Of a stretch of 46,845 bases of DNA, positions 41,326-46,845 are shown piece after piece (positions within the stretch are counted from its first letter, which is position 1; each line of letters starts with the position of its first letter). The stretch comes from a virus: positions 1 through 46,845 of the IMG/VR virus record IMGVR_UViG_3300017989_000029; one strand, given 5' to 3'. Below the pieces are notes generated by a model. That model was given only the letters and a program-made list of their open reading frames with translations, was not told where the DNA came from and made no database searches. The position numbers and the translations under genes were made by a program.

Positions 41326-41630
41326 TGGATGGCCGTGATTTGATGGATGATTACAACGAGATTGCGGCGCTCAAGAGGCGAATTCGTGCGCTCGAAGCGG
41401 AGAACGAGAGGCTGCGTGCGGCCAACCTTGCACAACAAGGCTTGGTCTCAGCGGCAAAAATGGAGCGCCGGGAGAACGAGCGTTTGGAAGCGGAGATCGA
41501 GCGCTTACGTGGTCTGTGCAAGCAAATCCGGCATATCCTCAACGGAGCCTTGCCGCTGAACGAAAAACTCTACCGCGTTATTGAAATAACCATGACGGCA
41601 GAGAAAAAAGAAAGCGAGGGCGGGGAATGA
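41322..41630 (+). CDS. Coiled-coil protein, 102 aa
   Basis: Start at ATG 41322 in an ATGA overlap; the frame upstream is a shadow of the previous gene. A long coiled coil covers about residues 10-70 (ALKRRIRALEAENERLRAAN, ENERLEAEIERLRGLCKQIR). No other domain. Probably a dimeric or trimeric accessory protein. Confidence 0.6.
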   Translation: MMDGRDLMDDYNEIAALKRRIRALEAENERLRAANLAQQGLVSAAKMERRENERLEAEIERLRGLCKQIRHILNGALPLNEKLYRVIEITMTAEKKESEGGE

Positions 41631-41911
41631 GCGACAAGCCGCAATACACGCCGGGGCCGTGGAATCCGTCCAGAAATTACATAGTCAATGCAGCGCGGGG
41701 ACTTGAGGCGGATCGCCGCGGAGAGTCGTGGAAGGATCGCCACGGTGAATTTGAGGATACTGTAGCGGACAACGCGAACCTAATCGCCGCCGCGCCGGAC
41801 ATGTATGTGGCATTGGCGACCCTCGTTCGATGGGTTAGCTTGGACATAACCGAAATGGAGCAGGCTTGCGACAGGGGGCGAGCAGCGCTGCAGAAAGCGA
41901 GGGGTGAATAA
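41627..41911 (+). CDS. Common small phage protein with NANLIAAAPDMY motif, 94 aa
   Basis: TPGPWNPS near the N-terminus and DNANLIAAAPDMYVALATLV in the middle define a very common small early protein of phages of diderm bacteria; its function is unknown. ATGA coupling at both ends. A good indicator of host type more than of a role. Confidence 0.7.
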   Translation: MSDKPQYTPGPWNPSRNYIVNAARGLEADRRGESWKDRHGEFEDTVADNANLIAAAPDMYVALATLVRWVSLDITEMEQACDRGRAALQKARGE

Positions 41912-42165
41912 TGGCGGGGCGGGAACAGGTGGTTGCGACCAGGTTGGATGATATGGAGTGGCGGTTGTTGAGGATAACGGCAGAGGCGCGGGATATTCCT
42001 GTGGCTACGCTTCTACGGCAATTGGTAAGGACGGAACTAGAAGAGGTGTTCCCTGCAATCAAATTCGAGCATCCGGTGGCGCGGCAGCGGTATGGGTATC
42101 GCGAGCATTGGCGCCTAGCGGACCGGGACGGAGGGTGCAATGTGCTGCATGAGGGTGTCATATAG
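41911..42165 (+). CDS. Hypothetical protein, possible ribbon-helix-helix, 84 aa
   Basis: Residues 5-50 (VVATRLDDMEWRLLRITAEA, RDIPVATLLRQLVRTELEEV) have the strand-helix-helix pattern of ribbon-helix-helix DNA-binding proteins (VxTRLDxxExxxLxxxAxxRxIxxxxLLRxLVRxxL). A basic and aromatic tail follows. Probably a small regulator. The stop overlaps the Cys-rich gene next to it. Confidence 0.6.
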   Translation: MAGREQVVATRLDDMEWRLLRITAEARDIPVATLLRQLVRTELEEVFPAIKFEHPVARQRYGYREHWRLADRDGGCNVLHEGVI

Positions 42166-42376
42166 CGGAAGGCCGGATTGTTATTATTGCGGCGCCAAGG
42201 TGGGTTTGGATGACTGGTCAAGGGTGTGCGGAGGGCTTCGGTATCACTGTTGCCGGCCGGCGTGTCAAGATCAGTTGGACCAGGATCGAGTGGAAGCGAG
42301 CGAGGACACAATTTTCACAAGCCGGGAAACGGCAGAAAGGCAATCAAATGGAGATGGAAACGGTTGTGGATGTTAA
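42140..42376 (+). CDS. Cys-rich, zinc-ribbon-like small protein, 78 aa
   Basis: C-Y-Y-C near residue 14-17 and a second set CGG...HCCRPAC form a probable zinc ribbon; the C-terminal 30 residues overlap the start of the Tas-like gene and are low in structure. GGAGGG lies upstream; ATG 42149 is an alternative start. Overlap with the Tas-like gene suggests coupled expression, so it may be an accessory factor. The His-Asn-His set of an HNH nuclease is not visible. Confidence 0.5.
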   Translation: MCCMRVSYSGRPDCYYCGAKVGLDDWSRVCGGLRYHCCRPACQDQLDQDRVEASEDTIFTSRETAERQSNGDGNGCGC

Positions 42377-43250
42377 TGGCATGGAGACTGTGCAGCGTTT
42401 ATCTAAGGACCTGAGGCGGGCTGCAACAGAGATGTATGACCGTGAGGCGCGGTGTCTCGTCAAGTCGTATTACATCATGCAGGAGCAACGGGTTCGAGTC
42501 GGCAATCAGATTTCGTCCGGAGGGGACACACCGAACGAGGTGTTGAAGTATTTCTTTGAGCAATCCGGAATCCTCGAAAAGCAGATGCACGGAGCATTGA
42601 CCGCCTATGCCAAAAGCCACGATATGGGGGTTTGGGCGATGGGTATTTGCGGGATCGGGCCGATTATCAGCGCCGGCCTGCTTGCCCACATCAACCTTGA
42701 GCCGTGGGTTTGCGCCCCGCATCACGGCACAAAGAAAGTCTGTTGGCCAGGTAAGCCATGCACACCGGAATGCAAATTTCAGCGCCTGACAACGGCGGGC
42801 CATATCTGGTCGTTTGCCGGGCTGGACCCAAGGGCGGAGTGGAAAAAAGGAAAGCGCCGGCCATGGAACGCCGCATTGAAAACGCTGTGCTGGAAGATCG
42901 GGGAGAGTTTCGTCAAGGTCAGCGGACGAGACAATGACATTTACGGCAAATTATATCTACAGCGCAAAGCCGAAGAGATCGAGCGGAATGAGCGCTTGGA
43001 ATTCGCGGACCAGGCCAAAGAGAAGTTGGAAAAGTTCGACATCGGCGAATCGACGGACGCTTATAAGGCGTATTCAATCGGGAAACTGCCACCGGGACAC
43101 ATACACGCCAGGGCGAAACGGTGGGCGGTCAAAATCTTTCTGTCCCATTGGTTCGAACGAGCCTATGAATTAAAGTGGGGAGAAAAGCCGCCGATGCCGT
43201 ATGCGCAAGCGATCCTCGGGCATGCGCACAAGATAGAGCCACCGGAATAA
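42348..43250 (+). CDS. tas: Tas-like protein: Nop/IS110 C-terminal-type domain without nuclease
   Basis: Start at ATG 42348, seven bases after AAAGG; 300 residues. MGICGIGPIISAGLLAHINL (about 98-116) is the helix-hairpin segment of IS110-type Transposase_20 and Nop-like domains, and HIWSFAGLDPRAEW...RRPWNAALKTLCWKIGESF (about 154-190) continues it. A Cys cluster (VCAPHHGTKKVCWPGKPCTP-ECK) is inserted between them. The N-terminus is helical and lacks the DEDD RuvC domain of IS110 transposases, and there are no terminal inverted repeats. The gene ends inside the first repeat of the 43245-44381 array. Nop/IS110-related proteins beside tandem interspaced guide arrays are called Tas; this one looks like the form without a nuclease. 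Confidence 0.72.
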   Translation: MEMETVVDVNGMETVQRLSKDLRRAATEMYDREARCLVKSYYIMQEQRVRVGNQISSGGDTPNEVLKYFFEQSGILEKQMHGALTAYAKSHDMGVWAMGICGIGPIISAGLLAHINLEPWVCAPHHGTKKVCWPGKPCTPECKFQRLTTAGHIWSFAGLDPRAEWKKGKRRPWNAALKTLCWKIGESFVKVSGRDNDIYGKLYLQRKAEEIERNERLEFADQAKEKLEKFDIGESTDAYKAYSIGKLPPGHIHARAKRWAVKIFLSHWFERAYELKWGEKPPMPYAQAILGHAHKIEPPE

Positions 43251-44381
43251 GCCATAGTATGAGAAAGTAACACAGGGACGGGTCGAGCCAAGAAAGAAGA
43301 ATGAACAAGGTTCGCGAGCGAACCAAGACGAGTGAATGCACATTGAGAAGGAGTGAACTAAGGTTAGAGAATGAACACTGTCATAGATTGGACCATACTG
43401 GGGGAACGCGCATTGGCTTTGAGTGAGCCACACTCGCCGAATGACCATTGAAAATGATCGAATCAGCCTCGTAAAATGAACACGATGAGCGAATGAAACA
43501 TCCTCGCCGAAGGAACAATATGCACGATTGAATCATGGGCAGAGGAGGGAACATGACAATGGAGTGAACCATGGCACATGACGGCACATTGGGGAGGATT
43601 GAATCACAGTGAGTGAACGCGCATTGGTTGGGAGTGAATCAAGAACAAGGAACGCACCATACCCGACGAATGAAACACTGCCTACGAAGGAACACGATAC
43701 TCGATTGAGCCAGCAGTCAGGAAGGCACATGAAGGGCGATCAAATCATCAAGATAGAATGAGCACCGCAGACGAGTGAACCATAGAAAAAGAAGGTAACA
43801 TCGTGAGAGAGTGAGACACGAAGTATGAAAGAACATTGGACCAGATCGAGTCAAACCTGAAGAACGAAACATAGAATTGGAACGCGCCACGACCTTCGAA
43901 TGAACATAAAAGGGGAGCGAATCACAGGGGTTGAATGCTTATGGACCGGGAATGATCCAAAATCCAAGAAGGGAACAGCCGCTTTGAGTGAACCACAGGT
44001 TTTGAACGCACAAGATCGCCGAGTGAGCCACGAAGATTGTAGGAACAAAGGAACTAGGCGAGCCATCGTGCCAGAATGAACATTGGTCAAGAGCGAGCCA
44101 AAAGGATCGATTGAACAGAATCGGTAAGCGAATCACGGCAGTGGAAAGAAAAACACATTGGAATGATCCAAAATGCGGGAAGGAAACAAGGGATTCGAGT
44201 GAACTATAATGGTTGAACGAACATGGTAGCCGAGTGAGCCATGAACAAGGTAGGGACAAGTAGTCAGAGCGAGCCATTGAGAACGAATGAATATCGCGTG
44301 TGAGCGAGCCAAGTTTCAAGACTGAACAGGCTGATTGAGCGAGCCATTGTGCATGAAAGAACAAACGGGCAGAGCGAACCA
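43245..44381 (+). repeat. TIGR-like array: 33 A cores, 32 B cores, 64 spacers of exactly 8 nt
   Basis: The stretch parses without remainder into A (10 nt, GANYGARYCA, e.g. GAGCGAGCCA), 8 nt, B (9 nt, or 10 in seven cases, GAAYGAACA), 8 nt, and so on, ending with A. Lengths add up exactly: 330 + 295 + 512 = 1137 bases. I found no two spacers alike; examples are TAGTATGA, CTGTCATA, TTGGCTTT, CCGCAGAC, AGTTTCAA. The unit is 35-36 nt. The first A core is the last codon plus stop of the Tas-like gene (GAA TAA GCCA). No long reading frame spans it on either strand because B varies by one base. Known TIGR arrays have the same plan (alternating repeats, two short spacers per 36-nt RNA). The + strand is the likely sense strand because the cores hold UGA elements as in C/D-type RNAs. 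Confidence 0.85.
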
Positions 44382-44415
44382 GGGGGAGAAAAAGACTGTT
44401 GCGGTGATCCCGCGC

Positions 44416-44443
44416 AAAGAAAAACCCCGGCGCAAGGCCGGGG
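44416..44443 (-). terminator. Intrinsic terminator of the minus-strand operon
   Basis: Read on the minus strand: CCCCGGC-CTTGC-GCCGGGG followed by TTTTTCTTT (plus-strand 44443 down to 44416). It stops the leftward operon 30 bases after its last gene and 35 bases before it would run antisense into the array. There is no U-tract in the + direction. Confidence 0.85.
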
Positions 44444-44472
44444 CGTAGTTGACGGGTAGTTGACTGGGGAGA

Positions 44473-44676
44473 CTATTGGACGTCCCCAACAGGATCGTCG
44501 CAGCCGTGTCCCCATGATCCGTATTCCGCAGTTTCATCGACCCATGCGACGGGCACATACCAGCGCCAGCCGATCCGGATTGCGGGCATGGTGCCTCGAA
44601 GGCGCCAGCGGTGTAAGGTGCGGGTCGAGACGCCAAGGCGCTCGGAAACTTGCCGGAATGTCAGGTTGTCGGGCAT
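44473..44676 (-). CDS. Excisionase/AlpA-like helix-turn-helix protein, 67 aa
   Basis: LTFRQVSERLGVSTRTLHRW (residues 5-24) followed by RGTMPAIRIGWRWYVPVAWV is the MerR-like winged helix of the HTH_17/excisionase group: helix-turn-helix, then the beta hairpin wing with Arg/Trp. Ribosome binding site GGAGG nine bases upstream. It is the last gene of the leftward operon. With no integrase present it is more likely a regulator than an excisionase. Confidence 0.8.
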   Translation of the reverse strand: MPDNLTFRQVSERLGVSTRTLHRWRLRGTMPAIRIGWRWYVPVAWVDETAEYGSWGHGCDDPVGDVQ

Positions 44677-44692
44677 AGTTCAATTCCTCCAA

Positions 44693-44935
44693 TCAGATTG
44701 AGTAAACCAGGTATATCCATTCACCGTGACGTTCGCCCCATACTGATGCGTTCCCGGCGCTCTCGCGTTCGGCCAGGGCTTTGTCGCGCTCGATATACAT
44801 GCGGGCCACGTTGTCGGCGGTGACCGCGTTGCCGTTCAACAGGTGCTCGGCGATCGTGGAGCCAAGGGTGGCGATTGCCACGTCCAGGCGGACCGGATGA
44901 CCGCCCATGGCTTTCAGTTCATCGACTCGGGTCAT
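44693..44935 (-). CDS. Hypothetical protein, 80 aa
   Basis: Start at ATG 44935 (MTRVDELKAMGGHPVRLDVA) with AAAGGAG upstream; the longer open frame has poor composition. Helical, with TLGSTIAEHLLNGNAVTADN and a final YLVYSI. No family recognised. Third gene of the leftward operon. Confidence 0.65.
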   Translation of the reverse strand: MTRVDELKAMGGHPVRLDVAIATLGSTIAEHLLNGNAVTADNVARMYIERDKALAERESAGNASVWGERHGEWIYLVYSI

Positions 44936-44962
44936 GTTCAAGTGCTCCTTTCGTGGAAGTGC

Positions 44963-44982
44963 GGGGAGGCCGAAGCCCCCCC
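44963..44982 (-). promoter_or_regulatory. UUCG-capped hairpin in the minus operon
   Basis: On the minus strand GGGGGGGC-TTCG-GCCTCCCC lies between the second and third genes of the operon, shortly before the third gene's ribosome binding site. Same style as the hairpin after the capsid gene. Possibly an mRNA-processing or stability point. Confidence 0.5.
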
Positions 44983-44991
44983 TGGTCGGTT

Positions 44992-45231
44992 TCAGGTGAC
45001 GAGCGGACCGGCAATGTGCCGTTGCATCCAAGCAATAGCCATGGTCCCCTCAAGAACTTCAGTGGTGAACCAATCCTGTTCGATTTTGGAAAACTCGACG
45101 AATTCGACGCTCCATTGACGGGAGCGTTTGTCAAAGACGACGTTGGCGTTTTCGTCCGGGCCTTGGTGAGTCCAGGTCACTAATTCCCCATCGTCGCTTC
45201 CGATGTTGTGGGGGTTGATCGTTCTAGGCAT
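44992..45231 (-). CDS. Hypothetical protein, 79 aa
   Basis: Start at ATG 45231 (MPRTINPHNIGSDDGELVTW), AAAGGAG nine bases upstream, overlapping the previous stop by eight bases. Acidic and aromatic, with a strand-like RSRQWSVEFVEFSKIEQDWF. No family recognised. Confidence 0.65.
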   Translation of the reverse strand: MPRTINPHNIGSDDGELVTWTHQGPDENANVVFDKRSRQWSVEFVEFSKIEQDWFTTEVLEGTMAIAWMQRHIAGPLVT

Positions 45232-45544
45232 TGGCTGAGTCTCCTTTCTTGCTTTCGGTTTCGGGTTCATCCCACCATTTGCACTCGGGGCCGCATGGCT
45301 CAATGCCCATTTGAATATCATCCCAAACGCAGCCGTAGGCGATCAGAAGCGGGCAAAATTCGTTGAACTCCACAACAATCTCGTGAACCTGTGGGCCGCG
45401 CCAGTGGTGGCCGGTGGGCGCTTCGCAAAGGACTTCGCCTTTGCAAATGCCATCCTTGTCATAAGCGACAAGCAAGCGTCCCCCGTAGGATTTGACCTTG
45501 GCGGCGATCTTCTGACGGTTTAGCGGTTTGATCGGTTTAGGCAT
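45224..45544 (-). CDS. Hypothetical protein, first gene of the minus operon, 106 aa
   Basis: Start at ATG 45544 (MPKPIKPLNRQKIAAKVKSY) with AAAGGA six bases upstream, about 47 bases after the predicted transcription start. Mixed alpha/beta with several Cys, some paired (CGPECKWWDEP). The N-terminal MPKxI-x-P resembles that of the next gene (MPRTINP). No family recognised. Early regulator or host-takeover role possible by position. Confidence 0.65.
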   Translation of the reverse strand: MPKPIKPLNRQKIAAKVKSYGGRLLVAYDKDGICKGEVLCEAPTGHHWRGPQVHEIVVEFNEFCPLLIAYGCVWDDIQMGIEPCGPECKWWDEPETESKKGDSANA

Positions 45545-45597
45545 GTTCCGTCCTTTCGTCCATTGATTTGCTGGCCTTCCCGGGCCAGTGTCGCGCC

Positions 45598-45625
45598 AGT
45601 ATAATGTCAACATCGGCCAAGTCAA
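45598..45625 (-). promoter_or_regulatory. Sigma-70-type promoter for the minus operon
   Basis: On the minus strand TTGACT (-35, plus-strand 45620-45625) and TATACT (-10, 45598-45603) are 16 bases apart, and the first gene starts about 50 bases downstream. The surrounding A/T-rich tract (TTGTCAAGTTTTGTC) may act as an UP element. The best promoter visible in the window. Confidence 0.75.
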
Positions 45626-45682
45626 GACAAAACTTGACAACTAATGATAAGCGGGCAATTTTGTTTGATGGGTGCTTGATGG

Positions 45683-45715
45683 GGTTGCAAGCGGTTGCTG
45701 CAACCTTTTGCAACC
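45683..45715. promoter_or_regulatory. Nested palindromic operator
   Basis: GGTTGCAA, two bases, GGTTGC, one base, GCAACC, two bases, TTGCAACC: a perfect two-level palindrome centred at 45699, containing GGTTGC twice and its complement twice. The inner loop of one base cannot fold as RNA, so a DNA-binding site for a dimer or tetramer is likely. It lies between the divergent minus operon and the terminase genes, so it may control both. Confidence 0.7.
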
Positions 45716-45737
45716 AATGTTTCACGTAGAACGATTT

Positions 45738-45751
45738 CGAACACATGTTCG
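45738..45751. promoter_or_regulatory. GAAC-N4-GTTC site
   Basis: CGAACA-CA-TGTTCG is a 6-2-6 inverted repeat containing GAAC-N4-GTTC, the form of LexA boxes in Gram-positive and some other phyla. It lies in the same divergent control region, 150-165 bases before the small terminase gene. A repressor site is likely; LexA itself is only one candidate. Confidence 0.5.
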
Positions 45752-45902
45752 GTTTGGGACAGTTTGGCTTGACAACCTGATTGACGATCTGGCAGTTTGC
45801 GCGTGCGACTGTAAAGCCGCATCCTCCTGACTGAAGCCCGCCTGGGTGGCCATGCCTGGGCGGGCAGCGCGAACAAATACAGGGGGTAGGGGGCAAGTAG
45901 AT

Positions 45903-46364
45903 GTGGCACACCAGCGTTGCGCAGCACAGACGAGGGCTGGTAAGCGCTGTAAAATCAAGGCGCATGGAGATTCAAAATTCTGTTACTGGCACGATCCAGT
46001 TTTCGCCGACGCTCGGGCCGAACTATGCCAGCGGACAGGTAGGGCGACACAAGAGGCTTACAAACGGGCCAAGGCGGAGGCCGAGAGAACGGGGCGAGCG
46101 TGGCTAGAAACGTTAAATCTGACCAGTCAGGCCGATTGCCGGGCGGCGTTGAGCCATATCGCCAAACTGGCAGCTCGAGGAGAAATGACCCTGCAAGAGA
46201 TCAGGGTTTGGACGAATCTCATTCAGGCAGCCTCACGCACATTGCCGGCGGACCCGCCCAATGACGCAACCAAATCCAGCGCTGATCGCCGTTCTGCAAG
46301 AGTCCTTGCGCTTGCGACAGGTCTACGCGCAGAGCACCGCGGCAATCGAGAGGATACAGGCTGA
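45903..46364 (+). CDS. Terminase small subunit-like protein with N-terminal zinc-binding motif
   Basis: GTG start at 45903 is preferred (GGGGG/AGGGGG tract nine bases upstream, protein begins MAHQRCAAQTRAGKRCKIKA); an upstream GTG/ATG at 45846/45852 would add about 19 poor-quality residues. RCxxxTxAGKRCK-x7-FCYWHDP is a small Cys3-His motif common in phage proteins next to terminases. Helices follow (RATQEAYKRAKAEAERTGRA, ALSHIAKLAARGEMTLQEIR). It overlaps terL by 104 bases. Position, size (153 aa) and helical C-terminus fit a small terminase that recognises DNA; identity is inferred from context. Confidence 0.65.
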   Translation: MAHQRCAAQTRAGKRCKIKAHGDSKFCYWHDPVFADARAELCQRTGRATQEAYKRAKAEAERTGRAWLETLNLTSQADCRAALSHIAKLAARGEMTLQEIRVWTNLIQAASRTLPADPPNDATKSSADRRSARVLALATGLRAEHRGNREDTG

Positions 46365-46845
46365 GGGCCATATTCAAGACGCCTCGGACGCCTACGTTGA
46401 GTTGTGGCGGTGGGATGTCGAGTCTTGGGCCAAGGCGATGTTCCCGGAACTCTGCACCGCGGAGTTTTCGCCCTTTCACGAAGCCGTATTTCAAATCTAC
46501 CGTGAATCGATCTGCTATGACCTGCCGGGCCGGATTGGCCGGCGGGACGTGATCGCGGCGCCTCGGGGCAACGCCAAATCCTCGGTGGCAACCTTTCTCT
46601 GCAACGTCCATGCGATTTGCTATGGCATTGAGAAATATATCGTTATCTTCGCCTCGACCGCCCGGCAGGCCGTCCAGCGGACCAGGAACATTCGTGATGC
46701 GCTGATCGAGAACGAGAACATCCGCGAAGTCTACGGGCTGCTGTGTGACCCAAAGGCGGCAGAGCAGGCGTTTACGGCCAATGGGGTGCGCGTCGAGGGC
46801 TATGGGATGCGCGATGCGACCCGCGGGCTGAACTTCGAGGGGCAA
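46261..46845 (+). CDS. terL: Terminase large subunit, N-terminal part (continues at base 124)
   Basis: First 195 codons of terL, cut by the window end. Contains the Walker A motif AAPRGNAKSSVA (Lys106) of the packaging ATPase and the following strand YIVIFASTARQAVQR. The frame ends exactly at a codon boundary and resumes at window base 124, so the gene is intact in the circular genome (574 residues). The start ATG at 46261 lies inside the small-subunit gene. Confidence 0.95.
   Translation, partial: MTQPNPALIAVLQESLRLRQVYAQSTAAIERIQAEGHIQDASDAYVELWRWDVESWAKAMFPELCTAEFSPFHEAVFQIYRESICYDLPGRIGRRDVIAAPRGNAKSSVATFLCNVHAICYGIEKYIVIFASTARQAVQRTRNIRDALIENENIREVYGLLCDPKAAEQAFTANGVRVEGYGMRDATRGLNFEGQ
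46723..46845. repeat. Terminal direct repeat, right copy
   Basis: Exact copy of bases 1-123; see the left copy. One of the two should be removed to obtain the 46,722-bp circle. Confidence 0.95.

Noticed and set aside
42348-43250. IS110-family insertion sequence
   Set aside because: The N-terminal catalytic DEDD domain is missing, no element boundaries are visible, and the gene is embedded in an overlapping phage operon.
43245-44381. CRISPR array
   Set aside because: Repeats are only 9-10 nt, degenerate and of two alternating kinds, spacers are 8 nt, and no cas gene is present.
43245-44381. Simple decayed tandem repeat or replication iterons
   Set aside because: Decay would not keep every spacer at exactly 8 nt with no sequence in common, and iterons are usually one repeat type. 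Not fully excluded as a protein-binding array.
44440-44464. Direct repeat GTAGTTGAC twice, as an attachment site
   Set aside because: Only nine bases, two copies, no integrase; most likely chance or a minor operator.
43170-44636. Protein genes on the minus strand across the array (up to about 140 codons)
   Set aside because: The open stretches lie in different frames, B cores change length by one base, and the peptides only mirror the DNA repeat with no ribosome binding sites.
44473-44676. Excisionase implying lysogeny
   Set aside because: No integrase or attachment site is present in the complete genome, so the helix-turn-helix protein is treated as a regulator.
45634-45662. Rightward promoter TTGACA at 45634 for terminase
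   Set aside because: No acceptable -10 box at 16-18 bases; the element overlaps the leftward promoter and may be part of an operator instead.
45769-45800. Rightward promoter TTGACA at 45769 before the small terminase
   Set aside because: Good -35 but no recognisable -10; left out of the feature list.

Overview
The window is one complete, circularly permuted tailed-phage genome. Its first 123 bases (1-123) are repeated exactly as its last 123 (46723-46845), and the large terminase gene reads in frame across that join, so the unique length is 46,722 bp. Almost all genes lie on the + strand in tightly overlapping runs (ATGA and TGATG junctions) with strong GGAGG-type ribosome binding sites. I see no tRNA, integrase, RNA polymerase or DNA polymerase. 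A lipobox protein and two proteins with Sec signal peptides suggest a Gram-negative (diderm) host. The giant DarB/strawberry-notch type protein, a stopper/nozzle-like protein and the lack of a tape measure or sheath suggest a podovirus-like virion. I cannot name the host.

Layout. 45903-1412: small and large terminase. 1403-8600: head genes (portal, scaffold, major capsid protein, adaptor). 8686-17402: nozzle-like protein, small adhesion-like and fibre genes, a 1053-aa fibre with a signal peptide, and small internal proteins. 17420-29873: a 495-aa internal-type protein and a 3658-residue polyvalent protein with GGDEF, ParB-like, methylase-like and strawberry-notch helicase domains. A second gene (22675-23106) appears to be overprinted on its Gly-rich linker. 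29894-32182: host-exit/late accessory genes (XhlA-like membrane protein, a PAPS sulfotransferase, a lipoprotein), closed by a clear terminator at 32212-32241. 32322-43250: early/replication genes: HTH protein, SbcC-like ATPase, DEDD exonuclease, an Acb2-type anti-CBASS sponge, RuvC-like resolvase, a lambda-O-like initiator with iterons inside its gene, a deoxyribosyltransferase-like protein, a Gp37/Gp68 protein and many small ORFs. 44473-45544: a four-gene minus-strand operon with its own promoter and terminator.

The most striking element is at 43245-44381: a 1137-bp array of 33 copies of a 10-nt core (A, about GANYGARYCA) alternating strictly with 32 copies of a 9-10-nt core (B, about GAAYGAACA). 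Every one of the 64 gaps is exactly 8 nt and I found no two alike. It starts at the stop codon of a gene (42348-43250) whose product resembles the C-terminal domain of IS110 transposases and the Nop fold. Alternating repeats, paired short spacers, a 35-36-nt period and a neighbouring Nop/IS110-like gene match what is known of TIGR-Tas (tandem interspaced guide RNA) systems. I interpret this as a phage TIGR array with a nuclease-less Tas protein.

Other themes: the phage carries both a predicted cyclic-nucleotide sponge (Acb2) and a GGDEF domain, and it has many compact RNA hairpins just upstream of ribosome binding sites, some presenting AAGGA in the loop. Functions given below come from reading motifs by eye; no database search was run.
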